From NCBI RefSeq assembly GCF_022662575.1, contig NZ_JALBFU010000001.1, forward strand, positions 931,715 through 995,714: a DNA stretch of 64,000 nucleotides. Direction: 5' to 3'. Positions 11,213 through 19,721 of the stretch are shown here, piece by piece. Origin of the DNA: Luteimonas aquatica. GTDB lineage: Bacteria; Pseudomonadota; Gammaproteobacteria; Xanthomonadales; Xanthomonadaceae. Numbering within the stretch: position 1 is the first letter of the stretch; each line of letters opens with the position of its first letter. Both the position numbers and the translations under genes were made by a program. The notes beneath the pieces were generated by a model, which ran no database searches, was not told the origin of the DNA, and was given only the letters and a program-made list of their open reading frames with translations.

Positions 11213-12342
11213 ACACCCCGCACGACATTCCCGGCCCCGATCGCGATTCCGACGCGGCGTTGACGCCCGAAGAGCGCGAGCTCGCCGCGCAGATCGCCCG
11301 CGCCGCGCCGCAGCGCGGGCCGTCGCCGGCGTTGGATGCCAGCATCCTGCGCGCCGCGCGCGTGGCGGTCGCCGCGCCGCAGCCTGCGCCGCCCTCGACG
11401 GCCGCGCGCGCCGCGACCGCGCGCCGGCGCGCGCGGCGGCGCTGGCCGGCTGTGTTCGGCGTCGCCGCGACGCTGGCGCTCGCCTTCGGCCTGGCCTGGC
11501 AGCTGCGCCCGAGCGAGGAATTGCAGATCGTCAGCGTCTCGGAGATCCCGCCGACGGGCGCGGGAGCCGCGGGCGGCCCGTCGGCCGATGCCGCGGCACC
11601 GCCCGAGGCCGACGCGCAGGCCGCCGACGCCGCGCCCGTGATCGAGCCGGCGCCGGTCGCTGAGCAGCCCGCCGAGGCCCATGAGACCCCACAGAACGGC
11701 GACGAGCCAGGCGCGGCCGCCGCCCAGGCCGCCATCATCGACACGCCGGCGCCGCCCGAACCTGCGCAAGCCGACGCGGCACCCGATCTCGAGCGCGTCG
11801 TGACCGCGCCGCCGATCCCCCCGGCGCCGGTCGCGGCCCCACCCCCCGCGCCGCCGGCACCGCCATCGCCGCAGGCTTCCGCGCGGGACGCGGCGCAGAT
11901 GCCGGCCGAACTGTCCGCGGTGCCGCCGGCCATGGAACCGCTCGAACAGCGCGCCAAGAGCCGCCGCGCCCCTGCGCAGGCCGAGGCGGTGGCGCCGTCC
12001 GCCGATGCCTCCGCCGACGGCAATGCGGCCGCCAGCGCGTACGGCGCCGCGGTGCCTCCGCCTCCGCCGCCCCCGCGCCAGGAAGCCGAGCAGAAAAAGG
12101 AACTGGACCGGATCGAGGTCAGCGGCGCGCGCGTCGTGCGCGGCTTCGAGGACCAGCCGCTCGACGACGAGCCGCCCGCCTCCGCCGACTCCCCGCAGGT
12201 GCGCGAGGCCTGGCTGCGGCGCGTGCGCGAACTGGTCGCGCGCGGCGAGCGCGACGCCGCGCGCGACAGCCTGCGCGAATACCATCGCCGCTATCCCGAG
12301 GCCGAGATCCCGGACGACCTGCGCCAACTGCTGCCGGAATAG
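11209..12342 (+). CDS. Single-span membrane protein, putative anti-sigma factor, with TonB-box-like motif
   Basis: A 377-residue protein translationally coupled to the sigma gene. It has a cytoplasmic N-terminus of about 77 residues, one membrane span (about 80-98, AVFGVAATLALAFGLAW), and a long Pro/Ala-rich periplasmic linker. ELDRIEVSGARV lies at 298-309, and a helical C-terminal segment (REAWLRRVRELVARGERDAA...) is near 328-377. Position and topology suggest an anti-sigma factor, but I see no zinc-finger (HxxxCxxC) motif in the N-terminus. The TonB-box-like element plus a second, shorter DLERVVT at 193-199 are unexpected in such a protein. Function is inference. Confidence 0.75.
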   Translation: MNTPHDIPGPDRDSDAALTPEERELAAQIARAAPQRGPSPALDASILRAARVAVAAPQPAPPSTAARAATARRRARRRWPAVFGVAATLALAFGLAWQLRPSEELQIVSVSEIPPTGAGAAGGPSADAAAPPEADAQAADAAPVIEPAPVAEQPAEAHETPQNGDEPGAAAAQAAIIDTPAPPEPAQADAAPDLERVVTAPPIPPAPVAAPPPAPPAPPSPQASARDAAQMPAELSAVPPAMEPLEQRAKSRRAPAQAEAVAPSADASADGNAAASAYGAAVPPPPPPPRQEAEQKKELDRIEVSGARVVRGFEDQPLDDEPPASADSPQVREAWLRRVRELVARGERDAARDSLREYHRRYPEAEIPDDLRQLLPE

Positions 12343-12346
12343 GCCG

Positions 12347-12970
12347 ATGGCGGCGGACAGACACGTGCCCGGCGGCGGCGTGCCGGACAGAAGCACGCTC
12401 GCGGCCGCGTCCAGCCATGCGGTGGAGATCAAGCACAGCCGCTTCCTCGCCCAGGCCGCGCCGGCGGCGAGCGCGCAGGCCGCGCTCGCCTTCGTCGAGG
12501 CGGTCTCGGCCGCCGACGCCACCCACAACTGCTGGGCCTATCGCATCGGCGACCACTACCGCTCCAGCGACGACGGCGAGCCGGCCGGCACCGCCGGACG
12601 GCCGATTCTGGCCGCCATCGACGGCCAGGGCCTCGACGGCGCCGTGGTGGTGGTCACGCGCTGGTACGGCGGGATCAAGCTCGGCGCCGGCGGACTGATC
12701 CGCGCCTACGGCGGCGCCGCGGCCGAGTGCCTGCGCCGCGCCGAACGCGTGCAGCTGATCGTCCTGGCCGAGCTGGAGGTCCACGCCGGCTTCGACGACC
12801 TCGGCCACGTGCACGCGGCGCTGGGCGCCTTGGCGGCGGAAAAACTCGAGGAACGCTTCGACGTCGGCGGCGCCGTGCTGCGCCTGCGCCTGCCCGCCGA
12901 TCGCGTCGACGCCTTGAAAACGCTGTTGCGAGACGCCACCCGGGACCGGGTACGCTTCGGCCAGCCATAA
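12347..12970 (+). CDS. YigZ/IMPACT family protein
   Basis: A 207-residue cytoplasmic protein with the UPF0029 N-terminal domain: EIKHSRFLA, ATHNCWAYRIG, SSDDGEPAGTAGRPIL and VVVTRWYGGIKLGAGGLIRAYGGAA are all diagnostic. A ferredoxin-like second half (DUF1949-type) follows. E. coli YigZ and eukaryotic IMPACT are thought to act around translation control, but the biochemical role is unsettled. ATG 12347 lies 4 bases after the preceding gene's stop codon. The open frame extends further upstream only because it is antiphase to that gene. Confidence 0.9.
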   Translation: MAADRHVPGGGVPDRSTLAAASSHAVEIKHSRFLAQAAPAASAQAALAFVEAVSAADATHNCWAYRIGDHYRSSDDGEPAGTAGRPILAAIDGQGLDGAVVVVTRWYGGIKLGAGGLIRAYGGAAAECLRRAERVQLIVLAELEVHAGFDDLGHVHAALGALAAEKLEERFDVGGAVLRLRLPADRVDALKTLLRDATRDRVRFGQP

Positions 12971-13032
12971 CCGCCGCCGCTGCGTCCGGGCGCCCGCCCG
13001 GCTTCCGCGTCCGCGCCCCACCAGGATCCTCG

Positions 13033-14799
13033 ATGTCGGCAACGCCTGAGTCTCCCGCCAAGCCCAAACCCCGTCTCGGCAGCCTGGGCGCGCTCTGGCC
13101 CTTCGTGCTGCGCCACAAGGCGCTGTTCGTGGCCTGGCTGCTGGCCCTGGCCGCCTCCAGCGCCGCCACGCTGAGCCTGCCGCTGGCGGTGCGCGGCATG
13201 ATCGACCACGGCTTCTCCAGCGGCGACAACATCGACGCCACCTTCTTCCTGCTGCTGCTGGTGGCGGTGGCGCTGGCGCTGGCCACCGCCGCGCGCTTCT
13301 TCTTCGTCTCGCTGCTGGGCGAGCGCGTGGTCGCCGACCTGCGCACGCAGCTGTACGCGCACCTGGTCGGGCTGGGGCAGTCCTTCTACGAACGCACCCG
13401 CAGCGGCGAGCTGGTCTCGCGCCTGTCCGCGGACACCGAGCTGCTGCGCAGCGTGGTCGGCTCGAGCATGTCGGTGGCCCTGCGCAGCGGCGTGATGGTG
13501 CTGGGCAGCATCGCGATGCTGGTGGTCACCAGTCCGCGCCTGGCCGGCTATACCCTGATCGGCATTCCGCTGTGCGTGCTGCCGATCGTGCTCGGCAGCC
13601 AGCGCCTGAGCCGGATTTCGCGGCAGAGCCAGGACCGCGTCGCCGACGCCAACACCCTGGCCGCCGAGGCGCTGGGCGCGATCCGCACCGTGCAGGCGCA
13701 CGCGCGCGAGCCTTTCGAGCGCGGCCGCTTCGCCGACGCCGTCGCCGCCACCGTGGCCACCGCGCGGCGCCGCATCGGCATGCAGTCGCTGGTCACCGCG
13801 ACCGCGATCGCGCTGGTCTTCGGCTCGATCATCCTGGTGCTCTGGACCGGCGCGCACGACGTCATCGACGGGCGCCTGAGCGCCGGCACGCTCGGCCAGT
13901 TCGTGCTCTACGCGCTGTTCGGCGGCGGCTCGATCGGCGCGCTGGCCGAGACCTGGAACGAGCTGCAGAAGGCGGCCGGCGGCATGAGCCGCATCTCCGA
14001 GCTGCTGGAGGAACGCACCGACATCCGGGCGCCCGCGCATCCGGCGGCGCTGCCGCGGCCGGTGCGCGGCGAGCTGCGCTTCGACGACGTGGTCTTCCAC
14101 TATCCCTCGCGGCCGGACGCGGCGGCGCTGGAGGACTTCAGCCTGCACGTCGCGCCCGGCGAGACCGTGGCCCTGGTCGGCCCTTCGGGCGCCGGCAAGA
14201 GCACCGTGTTCTCGATGCTGCTGCGCTTCCACGATCCGCAGTCGGGCGGCATCACCGTCGACGGCGTCGACATCCGCACGCTCGACCCGGCGGCGCTGCG
14301 CGAGAGCATCGCCCTGGTGCCGCAGCAGCCCACGATCTTCGCCGCCAGCGCCCGCGACAACATCCGCTACGGCCGCCTGGAGGCGAGCCAGGCCGAGATC
14401 GAGGCGGCGGCCGCGTCCGCGGAGGCGCACGAGTTCCTGCGCGCGCTGCCCGAGGGCTACGACGCGCAGCTCGGCGAACGCGGCGCGCGCCTGTCCGGCG
14501 GCCAGCAGCAACGCATCGCCATCGCCCGCGCGCTGCTCAAGGACGCGCCGATCCTGCTCCTCGACGAGGCGACCTCCGCGCTCGACGCGCAGAGCGAGCG
14601 CGCCGTGCAGCAGGCGCTGGAGAACCTGATGGCCGGCCGCACCACCCTGGTGATCGCGCACCGCCTGGCCACCGTGCTCAAGGCCGACCGCATCGTGGTG
14701 ATGGACCGCGGCCGCATCGTCGCCCAGGGCACGCACGCCGAGCTGCTGGCGCAGGACGGCCTGTACGCCGAACTGGCGCGGCTGCAGTTCCTGGACTGA
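13033..14799 (+). CDS. ABC transporter, MsbA-like half-transporter (permease-ATPase fusion)
   Basis: A 588-residue exporter. The membrane domain with six predicted spans is followed by a complete ATPase: Walker A GPSGAGKST, Q-loop, signature LSGGQQQR, Walker B ILLLDEATSALD, and the switch His in IAHRLATV. The family (MsbA/BmrA/ABCB type) moves lipids, peptides or drugs out of the cytoplasm as a homodimer. The sequence does not say which. ATG 13033 was chosen because everything upstream in frame is low-complexity and overlaps the yigZ-like gene. A stem-loop follows the stop. Confidence 0.93.
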   Translation: MSATPESPAKPKPRLGSLGALWPFVLRHKALFVAWLLALAASSAATLSLPLAVRGMIDHGFSSGDNIDATFFLLLLVAVALALATAARFFFVSLLGERVVADLRTQLYAHLVGLGQSFYERTRSGELVSRLSADTELLRSVVGSSMSVALRSGVMVLGSIAMLVVTSPRLAGYTLIGIPLCVLPIVLGSQRLSRISRQSQDRVADANTLAAEALGAIRTVQAHAREPFERGRFADAVAATVATARRRIGMQSLVTATAIALVFGSIILVLWTGAHDVIDGRLSAGTLGQFVLYALFGGGSIGALAETWNELQKAAGGMSRISELLEERTDIRAPAHPAALPRPVRGELRFDDVVFHYPSRPDAAALEDFSLHVAPGETVALVGPSGAGKSTVFSMLLRFHDPQSGGITVDGVDIRTLDPAALRESIALVPQQPTIFAASARDNIRYGRLEASQAEIEAAAASAEAHEFLRALPEGYDAQLGERGARLSGGQQQRIAIARALLKDAPILLLDEATSALDAQSERAVQQALENLMAGRTTLVIAHRLATVLKADRIVVMDRGRIVAQGTHAELLAQDGLYAELARLQFLD

Positions 14800-14838
14800 C
14801 GGCCGCTGCGCAACGCCGCGCTGCACAACACTGCGCGC

Positions 14839-14866
14839 TCCCCGCCGTGCCCTCGCGCGGCGGGGA
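14839..14866 (+). terminator. Stem-loop after ABC transporter gene
   Basis: TCCCCGCCG (14839-14847) and CGGCGGGGA (14858-14866) form a 9-bp stem with a 10-base loop, 39 bases after the stop, followed by ATTC. Confidence 0.5.
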
Positions 14867-14917
14867 ATTCACCGGCGGCGTGAGAGAATCGCTTTCCCCC
14901 CGACATCCGGAGTCAGC

Positions 14918-16078
14918 ATGGAACTCGCAATGATCGGCCTCGGCCGCATGGGCGCCAACATGGCCGAGCGCCTGCTGCGCGGCGGCCATCGCGTACGCGG
15001 CTTCGATCCGGTACAGGCCGCGCGCGAGGCCGCCGCGCAGCGCGGCGTCGAGACCGCCGAGTCGCTGCAGGCCCTGGTGCAGGCGCGTCCCGCGCCGCGC
15101 GGGCGCTGGGGGATGGTGCCGGCCGGCCAGATCGTCGACGACCCGCTGGCGGCGCTGCTGCCCCTGCTGGTGGCGGGCGACATCGTGATCGACGGCGGCA
15201 AATCCTATTACCAGGACAGCGTGCGGCGCGCGCGCGAACAGGGCGCGCGCGGCCTGCACGGGCTCCACCCCCCCTCCGCGATGGCCGCCGCGCAGCGCGG
15301 CGTCGAGACCGCCGAGTCGCTGCAGGCCCTGGTGCAGGCGCTTCCCGCTCCGCGCGTGCTCTGGCTGATGGTGCCGGCCGGCAAGATCGTCGACGACACG
15401 CTGGCGGCGCTGCTGCCGCTGCTGGTGGCGGGCGACATCGTGATCGACGGCGGCAATTCCTATTACCAGGACAGCGTGCGGCGCGCGCGCGAACTGGGCG
15501 CGCGCGGCCTGCACGGCATCGACTGCGGCACCAGCGGCGGCATCTGGGGGCTGCAGGAGGGCTACAGCCTGATGATCGGCGGCGAGGAAGCGCCGGTCGA
15601 CTACCTGCGGCCGGTCTTCCAGACGCTGGCGCCGGCCCCCGACAAGGGCTGGGGCCGCGTCGGCCCGAGCGGCGCCGGGCACTTCACCAAGATGGTCCAC
15701 AACGGCATCGAGTACGGCCTGATGCAGGCCTACGCCGAGGGCTTCTCGATCATGCAGCACAAGCGCGAGTTCGCGCTCGACCTGCACCAGGTCGCCGAGA
15801 TCTGGCGCACCGGCAGCGTGGTGCGCTCCTGGCTGCTCGACCTCACCTCCGACGCGCTGCGCAAGAACCCCGCGCTGGACGGCATCGCGCCCTGGGTGGC
15901 CGATTCCGGCGAGGGCCGCTGGACCGCCGCCGAGGCCATCGCGCTCGACGTCGCCGCGCCGGTGATCACGCTCTCGCTGCTCGAACGCCTGCGCTCGCGC
16001 GACGACGACTCCTTCGGCGACAAGCTGCTGGCGGCGATGCGCAACGAGTTCGGCGGGCACGCGATCAAGAAGGAATAA
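14918..16078 (+). CDS. gnd: 6-phosphogluconate dehydrogenase (decarboxylating), internally duplicated
   Basis: The NAD-type, short-form Gnd family (normally ~300 residues) oxidises 6-phosphogluconate to ribulose-5-phosphate. The Rossmann start MELAMIGLGRMGANM, GGNSYYQDS, CGTSGGIWGL and the catalytic GAGHFTKMVHNGIEYG are present. The frame codes for 386 residues because about 85 are duplicated in frame: residues 38-115 repeat at 123-200. The first copy has lost conserved residues (GGKSYY for GGNSYY) and ends in a non-matching LHPPS. Removing one unit gives 301 residues, the family length. As written the protein would have two half Rossmann folds and is probably inactive; an assembly error is the likelier explanation. 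Confidence 0.85.
   Translation: MELAMIGLGRMGANMAERLLRGGHRVRGFDPVQAAREAAAQRGVETAESLQALVQARPAPRGRWGMVPAGQIVDDPLAALLPLLVAGDIVIDGGKSYYQDSVRRAREQGARGLHGLHPPSAMAAAQRGVETAESLQALVQALPAPRVLWLMVPAGKIVDDTLAALLPLLVAGDIVIDGGNSYYQDSVRRARELGARGLHGIDCGTSGGIWGLQEGYSLMIGGEEAPVDYLRPVFQTLAPAPDKGWGRVGPSGAGHFTKMVHNGIEYGLMQAYAEGFSIMQHKREFALDLHQVAEIWRTGSVVRSWLLDLTSDALRKNPALDGIAPWVADSGEGRWTAAEAIALDVAAPVITLSLLERLRSRDDDSFGDKLLAAMRNEFGGHAIKKE
15028..15261 (+). repeat. Degenerate first copy of tandem duplication inside gnd
   Basis: Matches 15283-15516 at a constant offset of 255 bases. The first 57 bases are identical; after that about ten mismatches appear, mostly T-to-G or A-to-C relative to the second copy, and the match collapses at 15262-15282, which contains a run of seven C. 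That error spectrum looks like a poor-quality read end. Confidence 0.85.
15283..15516 (+). repeat. Intact second copy of tandem duplication inside gnd
   Basis: Second copy of the 255-base-period duplication. It encodes the conserved version (LWLMVPAGKIVDD, GGNSYYQDS) and runs smoothly into the remaining Gnd sequence, so this is the authentic segment. Confidence 0.85.
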
Positions 16079-16125
16079 GCCGCCGCTTCTCCGCCGCCCG
16101 CAGGGGCGTGCCCGGAAATCGCGCC

Positions 16126-16632
16126 TCAGGGATCGATGCCGATCGGGATGCCGGTGGGCACCAGCGACCAGATTTCCTCGATCTCCGCGTCGGTCACCGC
16201 GATGCAGCCGTCGGTCCAGTCGCGCAGCGACTGCGCGTAGCTGCCGCCGTGGATGAAGATGTCGCCGCCGGGATCGACGCCGCGCGCGCGCGCCTGCGCG
16301 CGGTCGGCGGCATCGGGATACGAGACGCGCAGCGACAGGTGGAAGCGGCTGTTGGGATTGCGGCCGCTGATGCGGTAGTCGCCCTCGGGCGTCTTCTCGT
16401 CGCCCTGCTGGCGCTTGTGTCCCACCGGCGCGTCGCCCAGGCGCACGCGGTAGCTGCGCAGCACGCGGCCGTCGCGCAGCAGTTCCATGCGCCGCTCCGA
16501 CTTGTCGACATGGATGCGGTCGGCGCGCTGCGCGGCCGCGGCCATCGCCGGCGGCTGGGCCGGCAGCGCGAACGGCACAGCGGCCAGCAGGCACGCCAGC
16601 AGCCACCGGCGGCGCGATCGCCGCATGTTCAT
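16126..16632 (-). CDS. L,D-transpeptidase (YkuD domain, YafK-like)
   Basis: A 168-residue exported protein. An N-terminal RR-containing signal sequence (WLLACLLAAVPFALPAQ) precedes a YkuD fold with DKSERRMELLRDGRVLRSYRV, the KTPEGDYRI strand and the active site HGGSYAQSLRDWTDGCIAV. The catalytic Cys sits in TDGC instead of the more common SHGC; this variant is seen in YafK/DpaA-type enzymes, which trim or link lipoproteins and peptidoglycan. The ATG at 16632 is followed by a second Met two codons later. It ends 47 bases from the convergent gnd gene. Confidence 0.9.
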   Translation of the reverse strand: MNMRRSRRRWLLACLLAAVPFALPAQPPAMAAAAQRADRIHVDKSERRMELLRDGRVLRSYRVRLGDAPVGHKRQQGDEKTPEGDYRISGRNPNSRFHLSLRVSYPDAADRAQARARGVDPGGDIFIHGGSYAQSLRDWTDGCIAVTDAEIEEIWSLVPTGIPIGIDP

Positions 16633-16673
16633 CGCACCCGCCTGCGTGCCGTCGCCTCTGCTCCGATGACGCA

Positions 16674-18326
16674 TCAGGCCGCCCCCGAGGCCCGCGCTCG
16701 CTCGATCAGCGCGCCGCAGTCGGTATCGGAGGCCAGCGTGCCGAACGCCAGGCCGTGCCCGCCGCCGAGGCGGCTGACGCAGAAGGCCTCGGCCGCGGGA
16801 CTGCCGGTGCGCAGCAGGACCGAGGCCTGCAGCGCCAGCGCCAGCCGTTCGGCGAGCACGCGCGCGCCGGCCTCGTCGCTGCCGCCCGGCGCCAGCGCCC
16901 TCTTCAGCGCGACCAGCGCGGCATCGTAGGCCGGATGCAGGCCCTGTGCCGATTCGAGTTCGGCCAGCAGCGCGATGCCGGTCTCCGGCTCGCGCGAGAG
17001 CGCGCGCAGCACGTCCAGGCACTGGATGTTGCCGGAGCCTTCCCAGATCGAATTCAGCGGCGCCTGCCGGTACAGGCGTGGCAGGATCGACTCCTCGACG
17101 TAGCCGGCGCCGCCCAGGCATTCCTGCGCCTCGTTGACGAAGGCCGGCGAGCGCTTGCAGATCCAGTACTTGCCGATGGCGGTGGCGATGCGCGCGAAGG
17201 CGGCTTCCTGCGCGTCGCCGCGGCCGCCGGCGTCCACCGCGCGGGCCACGCGCAGCGACAGGGCCAGTGCGGCCTCGGCCTCCAGCGCCAGGTCGGCCAG
17301 CACGTTGCGCATCAGCGGCTGCTCGATCAGCGCCCTGCCGAACGCGCGCCGGTGCGCGGCATGGTGCAGCGCATGCGCCAGCGCCATGCGCATCTGCGCG
17401 GACGAACCGAGCATGCAGTCCAGGCGCGTGAGCATCACCATTTCCAGGATGGTGGCGATGCCGCGCCCTTCCTCGCCCACGCGCCAGGCCAGCGCATCGA
17501 CGAACTCGACCTCGCTGGAGGCGTTGCTCCAGTCGCCGAGCTTGTCCTTCAGGCGCATCAGCCGGAACGCGTTGCGGCTGCCGTCGGGCAGCCGGCGTGG
17601 CATCAGGAAGCAGCCCAGGCCGCCCGCCGACTGCGCCAGCACCAGGAAGCCGTCGCACATCGGCGCAGAGAAGAACCATTTGTGTCCCACCAGCCGGTAT
17701 TCGCCGTCCGCGGTCGGCGTGGCGCGCGTGGTATTGGCGCGTACGTCGCTGCCTCCCTGCTTTTCGGTCATGCCCATGCCCAGGGTGACGCCGGGCTTGT
17801 CGGCGATGGCGACATCGCGCGCATCATAGCGGCAGGCGGCGACCTTCTCCGCCCATTCGCGCAGCGCCGGCGCATGCCGCAGCACCGGCACCGCGGCATG
17901 GGTCATGGTCAGCGGACAGCTGGTGCCCGGTTCCACCTGATGGTGCAGATAGCTCAGCGCCGCGCGCGCCACGTGCGATCCCGCGCCGCGCTCGGCCCAG
18001 GACAGGCCGGCGACGCCGTGCTCGATCGCCGCCTGCATGATGCGGTGGTAGTTGGGATGGAATTCGACCGTGTCGATGCGGTGGCCGTAGCGGTCGTGCG
18101 TGCGCAGGCGCGGCTTGTCGCGGTGCGCGTCGAAGCTCAGCGCGTACTGCTCGCCGCCGGCGACGGCGCCGTAGGCGGCGATGCGCCCGGCGAACGCGGC
18201 GGCGCCCTCGCGCGCCACGCCCTCGCGCAGCGCCGCGTCGTCCGCCCACAGGTCGCGCGGCGCGAACTCCGGCGGCTGGTTGTCGACCACGTGGGTTTCG
18301 AAGGGCGGCGGCGATGCGGCTTTCAT
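16674..18326 (-). CDS. aidB: AidB-like acyl-CoA dehydrogenase family flavoprotein
   Basis: A 550-residue flavoprotein matching AidB in length and motif order: THVVDNQPPEF at the start, GLSWAERGAGSHVARAA, CPLTMTHAAVP, the flavin-site block MGMTEKQGGSDVRANTT, VGHKWFFSAPMCD, MRLKDKLGDWSNASSEVEF, RAFGRALIEQPLMRNVLADL, and PLNSIWEGSGNIQCLDVLRAL. AidB is induced by alkylation in E. coli and binds DNA; its enzymatic substrate is not settled. ATG 18326 has AGG at a good distance; an ATG four codons upstream (18338) is possible. No ada or alkB gene is adjacent. Confidence 0.9.
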   Translation of the reverse strand: MKAASPPPFETHVVDNQPPEFAPRDLWADDAALREGVAREGAAAFAGRIAAYGAVAGGEQYALSFDAHRDKPRLRTHDRYGHRIDTVEFHPNYHRIMQAAIEHGVAGLSWAERGAGSHVARAALSYLHHQVEPGTSCPLTMTHAAVPVLRHAPALREWAEKVAACRYDARDVAIADKPGVTLGMGMTEKQGGSDVRANTTRATPTADGEYRLVGHKWFFSAPMCDGFLVLAQSAGGLGCFLMPRRLPDGSRNAFRLMRLKDKLGDWSNASSEVEFVDALAWRVGEEGRGIATILEMVMLTRLDCMLGSSAQMRMALAHALHHAAHRRAFGRALIEQPLMRNVLADLALEAEAALALSLRVARAVDAGGRGDAQEAAFARIATAIGKYWICKRSPAFVNEAQECLGGAGYVEESILPRLYRQAPLNSIWEGSGNIQCLDVLRALSREPETGIALLAELESAQGLHPAYDAALVALKRALAPGGSDEAGARVLAERLALALQASVLLRTGSPAAEAFCVSRLGGGHGLAFGTLASDTDCGALIERARASGAA

Positions 18327-18409
18327 GGCACCTGACATCCTGTTAGGAAGCACATAGATCGGAAGGCCCGATTGTCCACCAAATCCGCGCCGCGGGCGCA
18401 GCGCGCGCC

Positions 18410-19642
18410 TCAGCCCTCCGACGGCGCGCGCAACGCGGCGACGAAATCCTCCGGCAGCGCCAATCGCCCGAACGCGCCCCGCTGCGTGCCGCTGAGCACG
18501 CGCAGCATGTGCCCACGCCCGCCCGGCATCCGGCCCAGCGGCAGGAAGGCGAGATCGCGCGCCCTGGCGACCATGTCGCGCTCGGACTGGAACAGCGGCG
18601 TCAGCCAGCGGCTCCAGAACTGGTAGACGGCGACATGGCGGCGGCGCTGCGCGGCGTAGCGCGCCAGCGCCCTTGCCGCGTCCGCTTCCTCGCGCAAGGC
18701 ATCGCGCAGCGCCAGCGCGTCCATCAGCGCCATGTTCACGCCCTGCCCCAGCTGCGGGCTCATCGCATGCGCGGCGTCGCCGAGCAGCACCAGGCGGCCG
18801 CGATGCCAGCGCCGGACCACGGCGTCGCGATAGCCGGCGCGCGCGAGCTGCGCCGCATCCTGCACCTCGGCGAGCCTGGCCTCGGCCTGCGGCCAGATCG
18901 CCGCCACCTCCTCGCGCCAGCGCGCCAGTCCGTTCGCGCGCCACTGCTCGTAGCCGCCCACGGGCAGGCTCCAGAAGAAGCTCAGCCGCGGCGTGGCGTC
19001 ATCCGGCCGCGTCCCCACCGGCAGCATGCCGATCATCTTGCGGGCGGCGACGTAGCGCTGGCGCAGCTCGTCGCCCCACGGCCAGTCGCCGCGCGCGAGC
19101 AGGCACCACAACGCGCCCCAGGGGTATGGCCGCTCGAGCGCCCCCGGATCCACCTGCCGGCGCAGCCGCGAGGCCGCGCCGTCGGCGGCGATCACCAGAT
19201 CGAAAGGGCCGTGCCAGCGGCCCTCGGCATCGCGAATCCTGCCGCCGTCCTCGTCGGCGGCCTCGATGCGCGTGCCGCGATGCAGGACGCCGGCCTCTCC
19301 CCAGGCGCGGTCGAGCAGGGCGAACAAGGCCCCGCGCTGCATGCCCAGCCCGAACAGCCGCGCATCCAGCCCCGCGTAGCGCATGTCCATCACCGCGCGC
19401 CCGCACGGCGTCTCGCCGTACAGCCTGCGCACGGGCGCGCCGTGGGCCAGCGCCTGCGGCAGCAGGCCCATCCGCCACAGCACCTGCAATCCGGTCGGCT
19501 GCAGCAGCAGGCCGGCGCCGGCGGGTCCGGGCTGCGGCGTCTGCTCGAACACCTCCACGCGATGGCCGTCGCGCGCGAGCAGCACGGCCGCCGCCTGTCC
19601 GGCCGTGCCGTAGCCGGCGATGGCGACATGCATCGGCTTCAT
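18410..19642 (-). CDS. FAD-dependent monooxygenase (UbiH/PHBH-type)
   Basis: A 410-residue class A flavoprotein monooxygenase. The N-terminal dinucleotide fold is MHVAIAGYGTAGQAAAVLLARDG with a Glu (EVFEQ) closing the second strand. The DG motif appears as DLVIAADGAASRLRRQ and the second FAD motif as LVLLGDAAHAMSPQLGQGVNMALMDA. Such enzymes hydroxylate aromatic or polyketide substrates with NAD(P)H and O2; the substrate is not evident. ATG 19642 was chosen; an ATG three codons later is equally possible. It lies 83 bases upstream of the aidB-like gene on the same strand, possibly co-transcribed. Confidence 0.88.
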   Translation of the reverse strand: MKPMHVAIAGYGTAGQAAAVLLARDGHRVEVFEQTPQPGPAGAGLLLQPTGLQVLWRMGLLPQALAHGAPVRRLYGETPCGRAVMDMRYAGLDARLFGLGMQRGALFALLDRAWGEAGVLHRGTRIEAADEDGGRIRDAEGRWHGPFDLVIAADGAASRLRRQVDPGALERPYPWGALWCLLARGDWPWGDELRQRYVAARKMIGMLPVGTRPDDATPRLSFFWSLPVGGYEQWRANGLARWREEVAAIWPQAEARLAEVQDAAQLARAGYRDAVVRRWHRGRLVLLGDAAHAMSPQLGQGVNMALMDALALRDALREEADAARALARYAAQRRRHVAVYQFWSRWLTPLFQSERDMVARARDLAFLPLGRMPGGRGHMLRVLSGTQRGAFGRLALPEDFVAALRAPSEG

Positions 19643-19721
19643 GCGGACCGCGCCGTGCCGGCTTTCGCCGCGAAACAAGACGCCGCTAAAGAAGCCGCCG
19701 CGAAACAAGCCCCGACGAAAG

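Noticed and set aside
11569..12090. Pro/Ala-rich repeats as a possible structural repeat protein
   Set aside because: The runs are irregular and fit a disordered periplasmic linker; no repeating unit could be defined.
14918..16078. Genuine two-Rossmann-domain Gnd fusion
   Set aside because: The repeated part is only about 85 residues, not a full domain, and the first copy lacks conserved residues, so it is not a functional domain duplication.
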